Notes: generated by a model from the letters alone, not told the origin. A stretch of DNA of 64,000 nucleotides from Methylophilales bacterium HTCC2181 (GCA_000168995.1 AAUX01000001.1:1054001-1118000); one strand, 5' to 3'; shown: positions 8,598 through 17,551, numbered from the stretch's first letter. Translations and numbers: made by a program.

Positions 8598-9935
8598 CTA
8601 TATTAATTTTTTTAACCGATCCCATTCTGATTCCCATATATCAATGACTTTATATCCATTTTCTATTAACTTCATTTTCTTATTTATAGTTTCTTTATAG
8701 AGCTGTTTCATAGTTTTCTTTGTAAAAGCATTGATGATATTTGGCCCATATTTTTCAGGGTTACCGTGAAAGTAATCTCCATTAAATTCATAGATAGTTT
8801 TGGTATCAGACTTATATCCATCAACATAATAAATTTTTCCATCACTACATTTTATTGTGACTTCTCTAAAGGCATCAGACTCTGGTACCCCAAGATAGCT
8901 TAACCATTCTGATTGCTTCACTCTTCTTGTTGACCCACAAAATTTACACCCTCTTTTTAAACCAACATGATTTTGGTAATCAATCATAATTGAACCATGT
9001 TTTCTACAAATTACTTCTATAGGGGTATCATCGTCCACATAATCAACATTACTATAGTCATACTTAGTCCCCCAAACCTCTATACACTTTTTAATCACAG
9101 ATTCAGTTGTAAGAGTTTTATTTGCTTGAATAGATTTTTCTGCTCCGCATACCGAACATCCATTACCACTGAGATGGTATGAAGCAACTTGCTCAAAATA
9201 ATTATTACATTTCTTACATCTAAGTTTTATCTTATCTTTGGTATTTTTAAACCTAACGTTGGAGTAGTCATAAATATTTCCATGAATTTTTTTTACAGCC
9301 GTTATGAACTCAGTTTTAGTCAGACTGTTTTTCCTAGCCCCTCTCTCATTTCCGCATAAAGGACACCCTTGGGGCCTTGTTTTATGCAGGTGATTAGCTG
9401 GGGTCTTTCTGAACAAACCATGACCTTTCTTGGGACAAATTATAGCTACTGTCTCATGTTGATTCTTAAATTGATGTACCTGTGAATAATCATATTTTTC
9501 TTTGATGTATTTATGCTTAGATAATTTAACAAAGGATTCAGCTGACATTCTTTGGCGTTGGCTACTTTGCTCGGATTCGCATTGAGAGCAACCGCCGTTC
9601 TTAAAAGATTTATGTTGTTCAAGGGTTCGAATAAATTTCCCATGTTTTAAACAGATAAATATATTTTTACCTTTTATATCTTTGGTAAAGTCAGTCTTTG
9701 AATAATCGAAACCATCTTTTAATCCTAACTTTCTTTTATCAACCCTACATTGCTCACATGGAATTTCTACTCTAAGAAAATCTCTTAATGTTTTTTTAAA
9801 CAACCCATGCACATCACATATAAAGTCATTTAGTGCTCTTATGCCTAAATTGAAATTAGCTTTATCGTACTTATAGCCATTTGGATGCTTGGCTTCGCAT
9901 TGCTGCCGTTTTAAATCTGGATTATTAACTGGCAT
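8598..9935 (-). CDS. DUF723-repeat, VSR-fold endonuclease (I-Bth0305I-like)
   Basis: 445 residues. At least five repeats carry a YDYSNV-like start, an HG or KK..GH segment and a CxxC pair (GCSVCG, GCPLCG, GCKFCG), as in DUF723 treble-clef units. The C-terminus (IYEFNGDYFHG near residue 380, then YKVIDIWESEW) resembles the very-short-patch-repair nuclease fold with the EDxHD site of I-Bth0305I-type homing endonucleases. The start ATG has AGGAT upstream and overlaps the previous gene by 11 bases. No intron or intein host gene is visible beside it, so it is either a free-standing homing-type nuclease or one used in defence together with the DUF2779 protein. Confidence 0.75.
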   Translation of the reverse strand: MPVNNPDLKRQQCEAKHPNGYKYDKANFNLGIRALNDFICDVHGLFKKTLRDFLRVEIPCEQCRVDKRKLGLKDGFDYSKTDFTKDIKGKNIFICLKHGKFIRTLEQHKSFKNGGCSQCESEQSSQRQRMSAESFVKLSKHKYIKEKYDYSQVHQFKNQHETVAIICPKKGHGLFRKTPANHLHKTRPQGCPLCGNERGARKNSLTKTEFITAVKKIHGNIYDYSNVRFKNTKDKIKLRCKKCNNYFEQVASYHLSGNGCSVCGAEKSIQANKTLTTESVIKKCIEVWGTKYDYSNVDYVDDDTPIEVICRKHGSIMIDYQNHVGLKRGCKFCGSTRRVKQSEWLSYLGVPESDAFREVTIKCSDGKIYYVDGYKSDTKTIYEFNGDYFHGNPEKYGPNIINAFTKKTMKQLYKETINKKMKLIENGYKVIDIWESEWDRLKKLI

Positions 9936-11820
9936 TTTTTATCCTATCTTGCCAAGATTCAGCAATCATAACCATTGCTAATGTATCAAGTTCACAATAA
10001 CGGAGTAAGGCTGTTTTAAGCGATTCTCTTTCATCTTCAGTCAAGTCTTCAAATTGCAGTTTGGCGAAAGTTGTTGCTGCCATACCACCCTCGCTGATAG
10101 CTTCATTTGAGTAGTCCTTAATAATGTCGTAGGGGTCTCGATAGTTCTTACCGCTTTTTTTCGCCCATGCCACATCCTTATAATTTAAGCTTTTAATGCC
10201 ATTTGATGAGCCGTAGATTGGTTTTTTATACTTATTTTGCAAAAAGATAGAATGATTAATAGTTGCAGGAAGAATATCCTTAATAGAATTGCTTCCTTTG
10301 GTGTTTGGATAAAATACGCCGTGCTTAGCAAGGGCAAACAAATCAATTAATTCCCTACCCCCCCCTGGAAATAATGTTTCAATAAACGCTAGCTCTTTTT
10401 CAAACTCGCTGGTTAATTGTAATTTGATAATTTGTTTTTGTATGGCTTTTAAAGTAGTTCTTTCATGTGGGTACCACATAAATACAGAGCCGTTATTTTT
10501 AGATAAATCATGCACTAAGCTTTTTAAGAAGAAGAGGTTTGGAAATTCATCAACTGAGGTGGATAAAAATTGACTAGCATGCTCTATTTCACCAGACTCA
10601 CTTAACGTATGAATCGAATACTGAAAAGCAATCATTTCATATGGGCTAAGCCCTTTGTAGGCTGGAATAGCTGGTGTGGCCGTTTCAAAATCAATAAAGT
10701 TAATTGGAAATTTCCATTTAGCAATTTCTTTAATTAAGTAATTGGTGTTAAAGATATAGCCCTCGTCATTCTGAAAGGTATCAATTCCAAAACATTGAAA
10801 ATATTGACGGTCTTTATCAGAAAAATCTTTGTCACTTAAGTAAGGAGGTTGATCAATTTTCAGGTCGCTCACATCCATTGAGTCTATAAAGTATTTTTTT
10901 TGCTCAATAAGCTTATCAATACTCCTAAAATTCCATATGTCGATGATTTTTTCGTTGCTAAATTTGTTGTCAGAGAATCCATCGGCTCGCTTCCAACATT
11001 GATATATCCCACTTTTATCTTTATTTTCATCATTAAAGGTACATTTTTTGCATTGGTTGCCAATGTTGGGCTTATATTCAAGACTGTTCAATTTTGCGTT
11101 AGCAAGCTCGTTAACAATTTCATAAAATAGTAATTCTTGCCCTTGATATTCAAATGTCGAGCCAATAAGTTCTTCAATCTTAGAAGTTACATTTACCTCA
11201 TAAATTAAATTATCAATCAAATCATCTTCGGTCCCTAAGAAAAAAGCTTTCTTGTTTTTAATGCTAAATTTACTAAACAAATTGTCTACTTTCGAGTTGA
11301 TGTTCTTATTTGGCAGATTAAAAAAACAATTAATTTTATAGGCTGGATACTTTTTTTTAATCACGTAATATTGAAAGGCTAGGTCATAAAAATAATCCTT
11401 CCATTCAGCTTTAACGGATCCGTTTTGATTGTAAAAATTATCATCTTCTGGAATGGTTGAGTCATAACTCTTAGCTTTAACTTCAATAATATCGATAGTT
11501 TTAGAAGATTTTCTAGCGATATCAATGCGGATATAAAGGTTTTGGTACTCGATAGCAGCCTCAAATACGACAGAGAGATCTTCTTCTAACCTAGCTTCTG
11601 TTTCTCTTATGGCTAGGTCTTTATCTTCACTCGCCTCAAAACCATCCTTGTAATTTAACTGAGCTAATTTTCCAACTTGATACCCCCCGTCCGATAATGA
11701 CTGTAAGAATTCATCTTCAGCAGTGGAGTCTGTATATTTAAAGGGATAGGAAATGTAATTTAATCGTGTAGGGCAGCTAAATGCGGTGACAAAATCAGTC
11801 TTTGTTAAGTGTTTATTCAT
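9925..11820 (-). CDS. DUF2779 domain protein, putative iron-sulfur nuclease
   Basis: About 631 residues. ATG at 11818-11820 with AGGTG seven bases upstream is preferred over the GTG three codons earlier. The N-terminal half has a PD-(D/E)XK-like look (IDIIEVKAKSYD) followed by a cysteine group (CKKC, then C in YQCWKR) like the Cas4/AddB iron-sulfur anchor. The C-terminal half is the DUF2779 region, beginning FIDFETATPAIP, an RNase-H-like DEDD exonuclease start. It probably degrades or processes nucleic acid; substrate unknown. Its tail overlaps the VSR-type endonuclease gene by 11 bases, so the two are co-translated. Confidence 0.75.
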   Translation of the reverse strand: MNKHLTKTDFVTAFSCPTRLNYISYPFKYTDSTAEDEFLQSLSDGGYQVGKLAQLNYKDGFEASEDKDLAIRETEARLEEDLSVVFEAAIEYQNLYIRIDIARKSSKTIDIIEVKAKSYDSTIPEDDNFYNQNGSVKAEWKDYFYDLAFQYYVIKKKYPAYKINCFFNLPNKNINSKVDNLFSKFSIKNKKAFFLGTEDDLIDNLIYEVNVTSKIEELIGSTFEYQGQELLFYEIVNELANAKLNSLEYKPNIGNQCKKCTFNDENKDKSGIYQCWKRADGFSDNKFSNEKIIDIWNFRSIDKLIEQKKYFIDSMDVSDLKIDQPPYLSDKDFSDKDRQYFQCFGIDTFQNDEGYIFNTNYLIKEIAKWKFPINFIDFETATPAIPAYKGLSPYEMIAFQYSIHTLSESGEIEHASQFLSTSVDEFPNLFFLKSLVHDLSKNNGSVFMWYPHERTTLKAIQKQIIKLQLTSEFEKELAFIETLFPGGGRELIDLFALAKHGVFYPNTKGSNSIKDILPATINHSIFLQNKYKKPIYGSSNGIKSLNYKDVAWAKKSGKNYRDPYDIIKDYSNEAISEGGMAATTFAKLQFEDLTEDERESLKTALLRYCELDTLAMVMIAESWQDRIKNAS

Positions 11821-11868
11821 AAATAGCACCTAATCAACCATCCAATCATTGATAAATATCATCCCAGA

Positions 11869-12480
11869 TTAAATGCTAGCCCTAAGAAGATCAAGAATCT
11901 TGCTGTAACCGAGGGCTTCTCGCACTTCCCTTCTATACTGTTCTTTAGAGCAGTAGTTGGCGTAATGAGGAACCTTAATAATTCTATATTGATTAGAAAA
12001 AGTCTTGAGTAGATGACTGTAAACATCAGCACCAAACGCTATTAGTATTTCTACATTACCTATTACTTCAATTTCATTTTTGAAAAAATTAAGATTGCTT
12101 GCCAAAAACCGTTTATTTTTTTTTAAATAATCCTTTACGCTAGCTGAAGACTTTTCATCATAATCTTTAATTAAATCGGTCATATATGCTCCATAAGCTT
12201 TAGTATTATCGAATGCATATCTTATTTTAAAATCCGTAGCTTCTGAGCGCTTGTCGTGAAAGTTGGCGAATGGAATTTTAATGGCTCCTCTTGAAATATT
12301 TAAACCTACCATTACGTATTTAGTATTTATCAAACTAAGTAATTCATCATTGGTATTTGGGTCTAAAACGTTAAGATCCCCAACATTACTTTTAGGTGTT
12401 TTACCCTCTTTCTCCCAGACAGCCCAGCTCGAGAAGAGGCCATAATTATCTCTGATAAAATTAAATTTTTCTAAATTCAT
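11869..12480 (-). CDS. hypothetical protein, possible uracil-DNA-glycosylase fold
   Basis: 203 residues, ATG start, cytoplasmic. Two segments are placed as in UDG superfamily proteins: MVGLNISRG near residue 56, and VPHYANYCS near 175 followed by a basic helix. In true glycosylases these positions hold GxxPG and HPS-type motifs, which are altered here, so catalysis is doubtful. I do not recognise the family with certainty. It is upstream of the DUF2779 gene (gap about 48 bases) on the same strand and could belong to the same nuclease block. Confidence 0.5.
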   Translation of the reverse strand: MNLEKFNFIRDNYGLFSSWAVWEKEGKTPKSNVGDLNVLDPNTNDELLSLINTKYVMVGLNISRGAIKIPFANFHDKRSEATDFKIRYAFDNTKAYGAYMTDLIKDYDEKSSASVKDYLKKNKRFLASNLNFFKNEIEVIGNVEILIAFGADVYSHLLKTFSNQYRIIKVPHYANYCSKEQYRREVREALGYSKILDLLRASI

Positions 12481-12485
12481 TATAT

Positions 12486-13688
12486 TTATTCAACCACATA
12501 GTTAAATGTCTGTATAACTTTATCCTTAAAGAGGATATCAATCTTAAAGGGTCCTTTAGGGTCATCCTTTGTGAGGGACCATGCACCAAACATAAACCCA
12601 TCATTCGGTATGGTTTTGGTCACGGATATCGTACTTTTGTCATCAGACACTTCGTATCCCGGGGTAGTATTTTCCGCATAATCTATGCCCTCCTCTTCCG
12701 AGGTCCAGGATGTCGGTGCTGCCATTGTGATGCGTTCTTGGTAAGTCACTTCCTTACCCTTGGCAAAATAGTAGAAATTATAATAATAAGACTGTCCATC
12801 TTTGTAGGGGACTTTGTCGGTTGTTACATAGGTACCTTCATCATTTTCAATACCACGGTCCCACTGATAAATTTCAAAGATGTCTTGAGGATCGGGTTCA
12901 ATATTAATGCCGACATGGTCGGTCATATTATCTTCTAGGAAAAGTTGTTCTGAGCAACTAGGATAGGCGTACATATAACTGGAGGTGTCCCAGGTAGCAT
13001 CCGGATAAAGGTCAAACATACGTTCGGTTAGGCTTGCTAGTAAGTCACCCTTATACTGACCTAACTTCTGTGAGGCAATTTCTAATCGGTATTGCATTTC
13101 TTCAGGGGTAGCAGAAAACAATCCGAAATCTCTTTTCTCAAAGCTGGCCAGATACTTCATCTCCCAGTTAGGAATAGCATTAAATAACCAAATATAATGG
13201 GGTGATGCACCTGCTACCTTAAGGTAATGCTCAATACTACGGCGATTTTTATACACCTTTAATTTCACTTCATCCAAGGGGATAGCTTCTTCTTCAAACT
13301 TCGTACGATGAATACCCACATCACCACTAGCCATTTTACAAACACCGCCTTGAAGAATTAAAGCACAGGCACTGGCACAGGAGTCATGCGGCATGACTAC
13401 AGTAGACAAATGATTACCTCGAATTGCCGTACCAATTTTCATCGCACTGTATAAATTGCCACCCGGACTATTAAGCACTACGGAATCAAACTGCACCCGG
13501 TAGTTATGTTGATTGATGTCATTTAGAGCATTCATAAATTCTCTATCATCATTTACTACAATACTACCTTCTATTCTTAAGGAGACTACCTCACGTCCTT
13601 GGGTGTCGGTAAAGCCAAGTTTTTCATAGATGACGTCAGACCACACGATAGTAGGGATGAATGACAAAACAAGCAGTAATTTATGCAT
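12486..13688 (-). CDS. exported ClpP/crotonase-like periplasmic protein
   Basis: 400 residues with an N-terminal signal peptide (MHKLLLVLSFIPTIVWS). Residues about 65-125 carry LNSPGGNLYSAMKIG and SCASACALILQGG, the oxyanion-loop and active-serine regions of ClpP/SppA-like serine proteases as found in the COG3904 type of predicted periplasmic proteins. The C-terminal 200 residues are acidic and aromatic-rich, look beta-sheet-like, and are not recognised. It lies six bases after the next gene's coding end and heads the exported-protein group of the island. A proteolytic role in the cell envelope is plausible but unproven. Confidence 0.65.
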   Translation of the reverse strand: MHKLLLVLSFIPTIVWSDVIYEKLGFTDTQGREVVSLRIEGSIVVNDDREFMNALNDINQHNYRVQFDSVVLNSPGGNLYSAMKIGTAIRGNHLSTVVMPHDSCASACALILQGGVCKMASGDVGIHRTKFEEEAIPLDEVKLKVYKNRRSIEHYLKVAGASPHYIWLFNAIPNWEMKYLASFEKRDFGLFSATPEEMQYRLEIASQKLGQYKGDLLASLTERMFDLYPDATWDTSSYMYAYPSCSEQLFLEDNMTDHVGINIEPDPQDIFEIYQWDRGIENDEGTYVTTDKVPYKDGQSYYYNFYYFAKGKEVTYQERITMAAPTSWTSEEEGIDYAENTTPGYEVSDDKSTISVTKTIPNDGFMFGAWSLTKDDPKGPFKIDILFKDKVIQTFNYVVE

Positions 13689-13690
13689 AG

Positions 13691-13885
13691 TTACTTTCTA
13701 AAGGATGTAATTATTTTATTAAGGTACACAAGAGAACAGAGCACAATGATCCACGACAATATAAAAACTAGCTCTCCACCATCTAATCCTAAAACACATT
13801 CCCTGTATGGGTGACAGTTTTTTCTAGCAACAAAGTAAAAAAGTATTGCATTGGATAAAATTGCAGGGAGTAGGTATTTAACCAT
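13691..13885 (-). CDS. 64-residue membrane protein
   Basis: Two hydrophobic segments (LLPAILSNAILFYFV and FILSWIIVLCSLVYL) separated by a short loop with two cysteines and a CHPYRECVLG stretch. ATG start; it ends three bases before the exported ClpP-like gene, suggesting co-expression. Family not recognised. The cysteines would face the periplasm if the N-terminus is cytoplasmic. Confidence 0.5.
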   Translation of the reverse strand: MVKYLLPAILSNAILFYFVARKNCHPYRECVLGLDGGELVFILSWIIVLCSLVYLNKIITSFRK

Positions 13886-13917
13886 AACTAAAATCTTTGT
13901 TCATTTAACGAATCACT

Positions 13918-14217
13918 TCACCAGACCACATTGTCATGGTCGGTATCATAGCTATTAATAATGCCGTCATTGTCTCGGTCATTATCATATCTATCATTTA
14001 TTCCATCGTTATCCATATCATTATCATAACTATCCGTTATCCCATCGTTATCCATATCGTTGTCAAATCTATCCGTTATTCCGTCGTTATCCATATCATT
14101 ATCATATCTATCATTTATTCCATCATTATCTCTATCGAAATCATACCTATCAATTATTCCATCATTAGCAAAAGCTAGATTGAAAGTTAGGGATAAGAGA
14201 AGGAGGAGTTTTTTCAT
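13918..14217 (-). CDS. secreted calcium-binding repeat protein, thrombospondin type 3-like
   Basis: About 99 residues. A signal peptide ([16 protein letters not shown]) is followed by six uninterrupted 13-residue repeats of the form DGIxDxYDNDMDN, with only three residues after the last one. The DxDxDG spacing is that of thrombospondin type 3, dockerin and EF-hand calcium loops. The second codon ATG is preferred to the preceding GTG. The product should be periplasmic or extracellular and folded only with calcium. It sits between exported proteins and the sortase block. It has no sorting signal of its own. Function unknown; repeat number probably varies between strains. Confidence 0.7.
   Translation of the reverse strand: MKKLLLLLSLTFNLAFANDGIIDRYDFDRDNDGINDRYDNDMDNDGITDRFDNDMDNDGITDSYDNDMDNDGINDRYDNDRDNDGIINSYDTDHDNVVW
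13930..14163 (-). repeat. six 39-base tandem repeats coding calcium-loop units
   Basis: 234 bases made of six in-frame 39-base units, each coding 13 residues. Units two to five are the most alike; the first and last have diverged (DRYDFDR and NSYDTDH). The near-identity at DNA level suggests recent expansion by slippage or recombination. Confidence 0.9.
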
Positions 14218-14285
14218 CACTTCACTTTAAACCTGACTAAAAAATAATTCAAGCGTCTCTAAAGTATCTAACTAAGGAGACCGCC

Positions 14286-14543
14286 ATGAAAAAAAACCAA
14301 CCTGCTTACGAAGTGCAAGATATACCCACTTTCATTCAACAAGTACTCATGAAATATGGGGAAAAGGAACACATCGGACAGAGCGAATACCTACGTGTGT
14401 TTAGCCAAGACGTTCTCAATAAACTAAAAAAACAGTTTGGAGTACGAGTACTAGGTCAAGTGGTAGAGCATTCCAATTCATACCTAGTGCATTCAAATGA
14501 CGGCAAGACCATCATCACGATGGGGAAATACATTAACCAATAA
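14286..14543 (+). CDS. 85-residue hypothetical protein
   Basis: Starts at ATG with a strong AAGGAGA six bases upstream, and runs on the plus strand just before the sortase-substrate gene. It is charged and soluble with no signal peptide or membrane segment. It contains FIQQVLMKYGEKE, probably helical, and a C-terminal NDGKTIITMGKY. I do not recognise the family. The 90-base gap to the next gene contains an inverted repeat, so it may be a separate transcription unit. Confidence 0.55.
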   Translation: MKKNQPAYEVQDIPTFIQQVLMKYGEKEHIGQSEYLRVFSQDVLNKLKKQFGVRVLGQVVEHSNSYLVHSNDGKTIITMGKYINQ

Positions 14544-14553
14544 TCCGTTTGTT

Positions 14554-14586
14554 ACAGAGGGTTTGTTCCCTATATTTTTCCTCTGT
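14554..14586 (+). terminator. possible hairpin after the 85-residue gene
   Basis: ACAGAGG at 14554-14560 pairs with CCTCTGT at 14580-14586, a seven-pair stem around a 19-base AT-rich loop. The T-run lies inside the loop rather than after the stem, so this is not a standard intrinsic terminator; it may be a weak one or an mRNA structure. Confidence 0.25.
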
Positions 14587-14633
14587 CGCTGGGCTAGTGC
14601 GAAAATCTAGCCACCTTAATTAAGGAATATATA

Positions 14634-16736
14634 ATGCCTAAGAGAATAACCCTTCGCCTCATCATCATATTAAGTGTGCTTTGTTGTTCTGCTGGATATG
14701 GCACTATTATCTTTAACAATAAGATTTCATCACACTCCTCCAGCGCAGTCCCAGATAGAGCTCCAAAGAAAGTAGATAACCCAGTCAATCAAGTGACATC
14801 GGGATCCATTATTTATCGCCTACCTAATTCTGAGCGCCTTACACAAATTGCTTTAGACACCACAGTAGATATGGCTATTTCTGGGATAGTTAATAGGGTT
14901 AAGGTAGAACAGTCATTCACCAACCCATCAAACGAATGGGTAGAGGGAGTCTACGTTTTTCCTTTACCGGAAAATTCAGCCGTTGATCGGATGACCATGC
15001 ATATTGGTAATCGTATATTAGAAGGGCAAATTAAAGAACGCGAAGAGGCACGTAAAATATATCAGGCAGCCAAAGACGCTGGAAAAAAAGCGTCATTAGT
15101 AGAGCAGAAACGACCCAATATATTCACCGCGAGTGTGGCTAATATACCTCCCGGAGAAAGCATTACCATTGCCATTGAGTACCAACAATCGGTGCTCGTT
15201 GACAACGATACTTTTTCCATTCGGTTTCCCATGGCCGTTAAAGACCGGTATGTTCCGGGAGAAAAAATCGCCACTCCAAAGGATGCCTTAGGGACTTCAC
15301 CGAACACGCATCGGGTAACGGATGCATCAACAGTCACACCGCCAAGCGACCCTTTAGTCGACCGGCCCATTCATATGACCATTCATTTAAAGCCAGGGTT
15401 TAATACGGCTAAGGTGGCGTCCAGCTATCACAACATTCATGTGACGAACGAAGGTCAACAGAATCAGTACATCAACTTAACTAACTCAGCCCAATTAGAA
15501 AGAGACTTTGAGTTGGTGTGGACTGCCAAACCTAACTTAACTCCAGACCTTGCGGTATTTACGCAAAAAAAGGGCGGTCACCATTACTTAATGGTCATGG
15601 CCGCCCCAGTAAATAAAACGCCGTCTCATTATCCAAAAACCCCAAGAGAAGTCATTTTTATTATCGACTCATCAGGTTCGATGCACGGTTCATCCATGGA
15701 TCAAGCGAAGCAAGCATTAGCTGAAGCCATCATGCGGCTCGATAAGGGCGATCGTTTTAATATTATTGATTTTGATACTCAGTTCACCCCTCTCTTTACC
15801 GAGGCGATGCCAGCCATTAACATCAACAAAAAAAGTGGCCTGCAATTTACTAAATCCTTAGAAGCTGATGGCGGCACGGATCCGCTTGAAGCGATTAAAT
15901 TTGCTTTCACCTCCAAAAAAATACCAAGTCAACCGTTGCTCCGTCAGATCATTTTTTTAACGGATGGGCAGGTATCGAATGAACATGAAATTATCGATAC
16001 GGTGCGTCAATACATCGACCAAGATAAGTTCTTTACTATCGGTATTGGCTCTGCCCCTAATTCTTACTTGATGACCAAATTAGCGGACTACGGAAGAGGT
16101 GCGTTTACTTACATCGGCGAGGTCAAGGAGGTACGCACAAAAATGACAGAGCTATTCAGTAAACTGGAATCCCCTGCCCTAACTGATATTCAATTGTCCC
16201 TACCTTCTAATGTTCAGGCTGAACAAGCCAACGATGTCATACCAGATCTCTATGCGGGTGAAACCCTTACGGCGGTATTTAAACTTAATACGTTACCCAG
16301 CTCACTGGAGATAACCGGAAAAACAATGGATGGCCAGTACACTAAAACCCTTCATTTACGTGATGCCAGTGATGCCACCGGTATTGATGTGCTCTGGGCA
16401 AGAAGGAAGATTGAGAGACTCATGGATGCCTACAACACTTTATGGGGCGAAGAGGAAAAGGCTTATGCCAAGATACCTATTACCAAGCTAGCCATTGATT
16501 ATCATCTAGTCTCTAAATTTACCTCGTTAGTTGCGACTGATATTACTCCGTCACGTCCCGGATTAGAGCACTTAGCTACAAAAGCTGTGACAAATAAGAT
16601 GGACCTATCGATGTTTACACCCAGGAAAATTGCCTACCAAGTACAGACGGCTACTAATTCCTCACTATGGATGTTACTAGGTTTGCTACTCATGTTTATC
16701 GCCTTCATCTGGAGAAAAAAAGGTCGCCATGGCTAG
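14634..16736 (+). CDS. VIT/vWA-domain surface protein, marine proteobacterial sortase target
   Basis: 700 residues: N-terminal signal anchor (about 9-32), a VIT domain (about 50-170), a vWA domain from about 340 with the metal-ion-dependent adhesion site IIDSSGSM and LTDGQVSNE, then a C-terminal hydrophobic segment (LWMLLGLLLMFIAFIW) and the basic tail RKKGRHG. This is the layout of the single sortase substrate found in some Gram-negative bacteria (TIGR03788-type, from memory). The expected LPxTG-like signal before the membrane segment is degenerate: the sequence reads YQVQTATNSS, perhaps derived from a PQTAT-type signal. The sortase gene overlaps its end by eight bases. Likely an outer-surface protein with metal-dependent ligand binding. 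Confidence 0.9.
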   Translation: MPKRITLRLIIILSVLCCSAGYGTIIFNNKISSHSSSAVPDRAPKKVDNPVNQVTSGSIIYRLPNSERLTQIALDTTVDMAISGIVNRVKVEQSFTNPSNEWVEGVYVFPLPENSAVDRMTMHIGNRILEGQIKEREEARKIYQAAKDAGKKASLVEQKRPNIFTASVANIPPGESITIAIEYQQSVLVDNDTFSIRFPMAVKDRYVPGEKIATPKDALGTSPNTHRVTDASTVTPPSDPLVDRPIHMTIHLKPGFNTAKVASSYHNIHVTNEGQQNQYINLTNSAQLERDFELVWTAKPNLTPDLAVFTQKKGGHHYLMVMAAPVNKTPSHYPKTPREVIFIIDSSGSMHGSSMDQAKQALAEAIMRLDKGDRFNIIDFDTQFTPLFTEAMPAININKKSGLQFTKSLEADGGTDPLEAIKFAFTSKKIPSQPLLRQIIFLTDGQVSNEHEIIDTVRQYIDQDKFFTIGIGSAPNSYLMTKLADYGRGAFTYIGEVKEVRTKMTELFSKLESPALTDIQLSLPSNVQAEQANDVIPDLYAGETLTAVFKLNTLPSSLEITGKTMDGQYTKTLHLRDASDATGIDVLWARRKIERLMDAYNTLWGEEEKAYAKIPITKLAIDYHLVSKFTSLVATDITPSRPGLEHLATKAVTNKMDLSMFTPRKIAYQVQTATNSSLWMLLGLLLMFIAFIWRKKGRHG

Positions 16737-17292
16737 GTCCTTTCTCCTTATCGCAGGACTGATAATCTTTGCGTATGGATCCTACATGCCTATCAAGGCA
16801 CAACTGAGTCAGTTATTGATTCGCCATGCATGGCATGAATCAACCTATAGTGGCGAGTATGTAAAACCATGGAGTTGGGCCGATACTTATCCCGTAATGC
16901 GTCTACAGGCACCATCGCAGGAAGAAGATCTCATTGTATTAGCTGGTGATACGGGAAATGTGTTGGCTTTTGGTCCAGGATTAAGTCGACTTACCCCGCA
17001 TACCAATCACTCATCAACCTGGCTTATTTCCGCTCACCGTGACACCCACTTTGAATTTTTACAGCATCTGAAAGTTGGGGATTTCCTTATGACTACCAAC
17101 CTTGATATGACAATACAAAAGTTCCAGGTAAACGATATCAACATCATTGATGTCACTAAGCAAGACATAATCCTTGATGACCATCATGCAACGTTGAAGC
17201 TCATCACATGCTACCCATTTGATGCCCTGGTAGCTGGAGGACCGCTGCGGTATGTGGTAACAGCAGAGAAGTATCAGACTTTTTTATATTAA
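16729..17292 (+). CDS. class GN sortase (marine proteobacterial type)
   Basis: 187 residues, anchored by an N-terminal membrane segment. The catalytic triad is visible: His in ISAHRDTHF (near 103), Cys in LITCYPFDA (near 160) and Arg in GGPLRYVV (near 175). Sortases cut a C-terminal sorting signal between T and the next residue and transfer the protein to an amine acceptor; the acceptor in Gram-negative bacteria is not known. The gene overlaps the substrate gene by eight bases, so expression is coupled and the pair acts as a dedicated enzyme-substrate unit. Confidence 0.92.
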   Translation: MARSFLLIAGLIIFAYGSYMPIKAQLSQLLIRHAWHESTYSGEYVKPWSWADTYPVMRLQAPSQEEDLIVLAGDTGNVLAFGPGLSRLTPHTNHSSTWLISAHRDTHFEFLQHLKVGDFLMTTNLDMTIQKFQVNDINIIDVTKQDIILDDHHATLKLITCYPFDALVAGGPLRYVVTAEKYQTFLY

Positions 17293-17421
17293 TAAGAAGT
17301 TCTATTGCAACTAATACAATAGCCAGAGGCATGAGTGGGCTATTGGGGGGCTTTCATAACCCTATAACCATGTCAGTTATTGAGTGCTGAACAAATTCCT
17401 CAGTTACGGCAATAACCGTTT

Positions 17422-17445
17422 GCCCTCCGTAAGAGGGCTTTATTT
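17422..17445 (+). terminator. rho-independent terminator downstream of the sortase
   Basis: GCCCTC at 17422-17427 and GAGGGC at 17433-17438 form a perfect six-pair GC-rich stem with the loop CGTAA, followed by TTTATTTT. It lies about 130 bases after the sortase stop on the plus strand and separates the sortase unit from the helicase gene. The rest of 17293-17551 shows no gene; a short CTATTG/CAATAG inverted repeat lies near 17302-17324. Confidence 0.8.
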
Positions 17446-17551
17446 TATTATTTAAAAGAACATAAATTCAATCCAAAGAAAGACTTATTGAAGATGTACA
17501 GAAATTGCTGTAGAAATTTTATAAGGGTAAACTAATAAAAAAAGAAATTTT

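Noticed and set aside
13930..14163. Tandem repeats considered as a CRISPR array
   Set aside because: The 39-base units are contiguous, in frame, have no unique spacers and encode a protein repeat.
13936..14178. Plus-strand open frame opposite the calcium-repeat gene
   Set aside because: It arises from the repetitive GAY/AAY codons read in antisense and gives a low-complexity isoleucine/valine string; the minus-strand frame has a signal peptide and calcium-loop motifs.
15062..15370. Minus-strand 102-codon frame inside the vWA protein gene
   Set aside because: Antisense shadow in a GC-richer gene; the plus-strand product has complete VIT and vWA domains.
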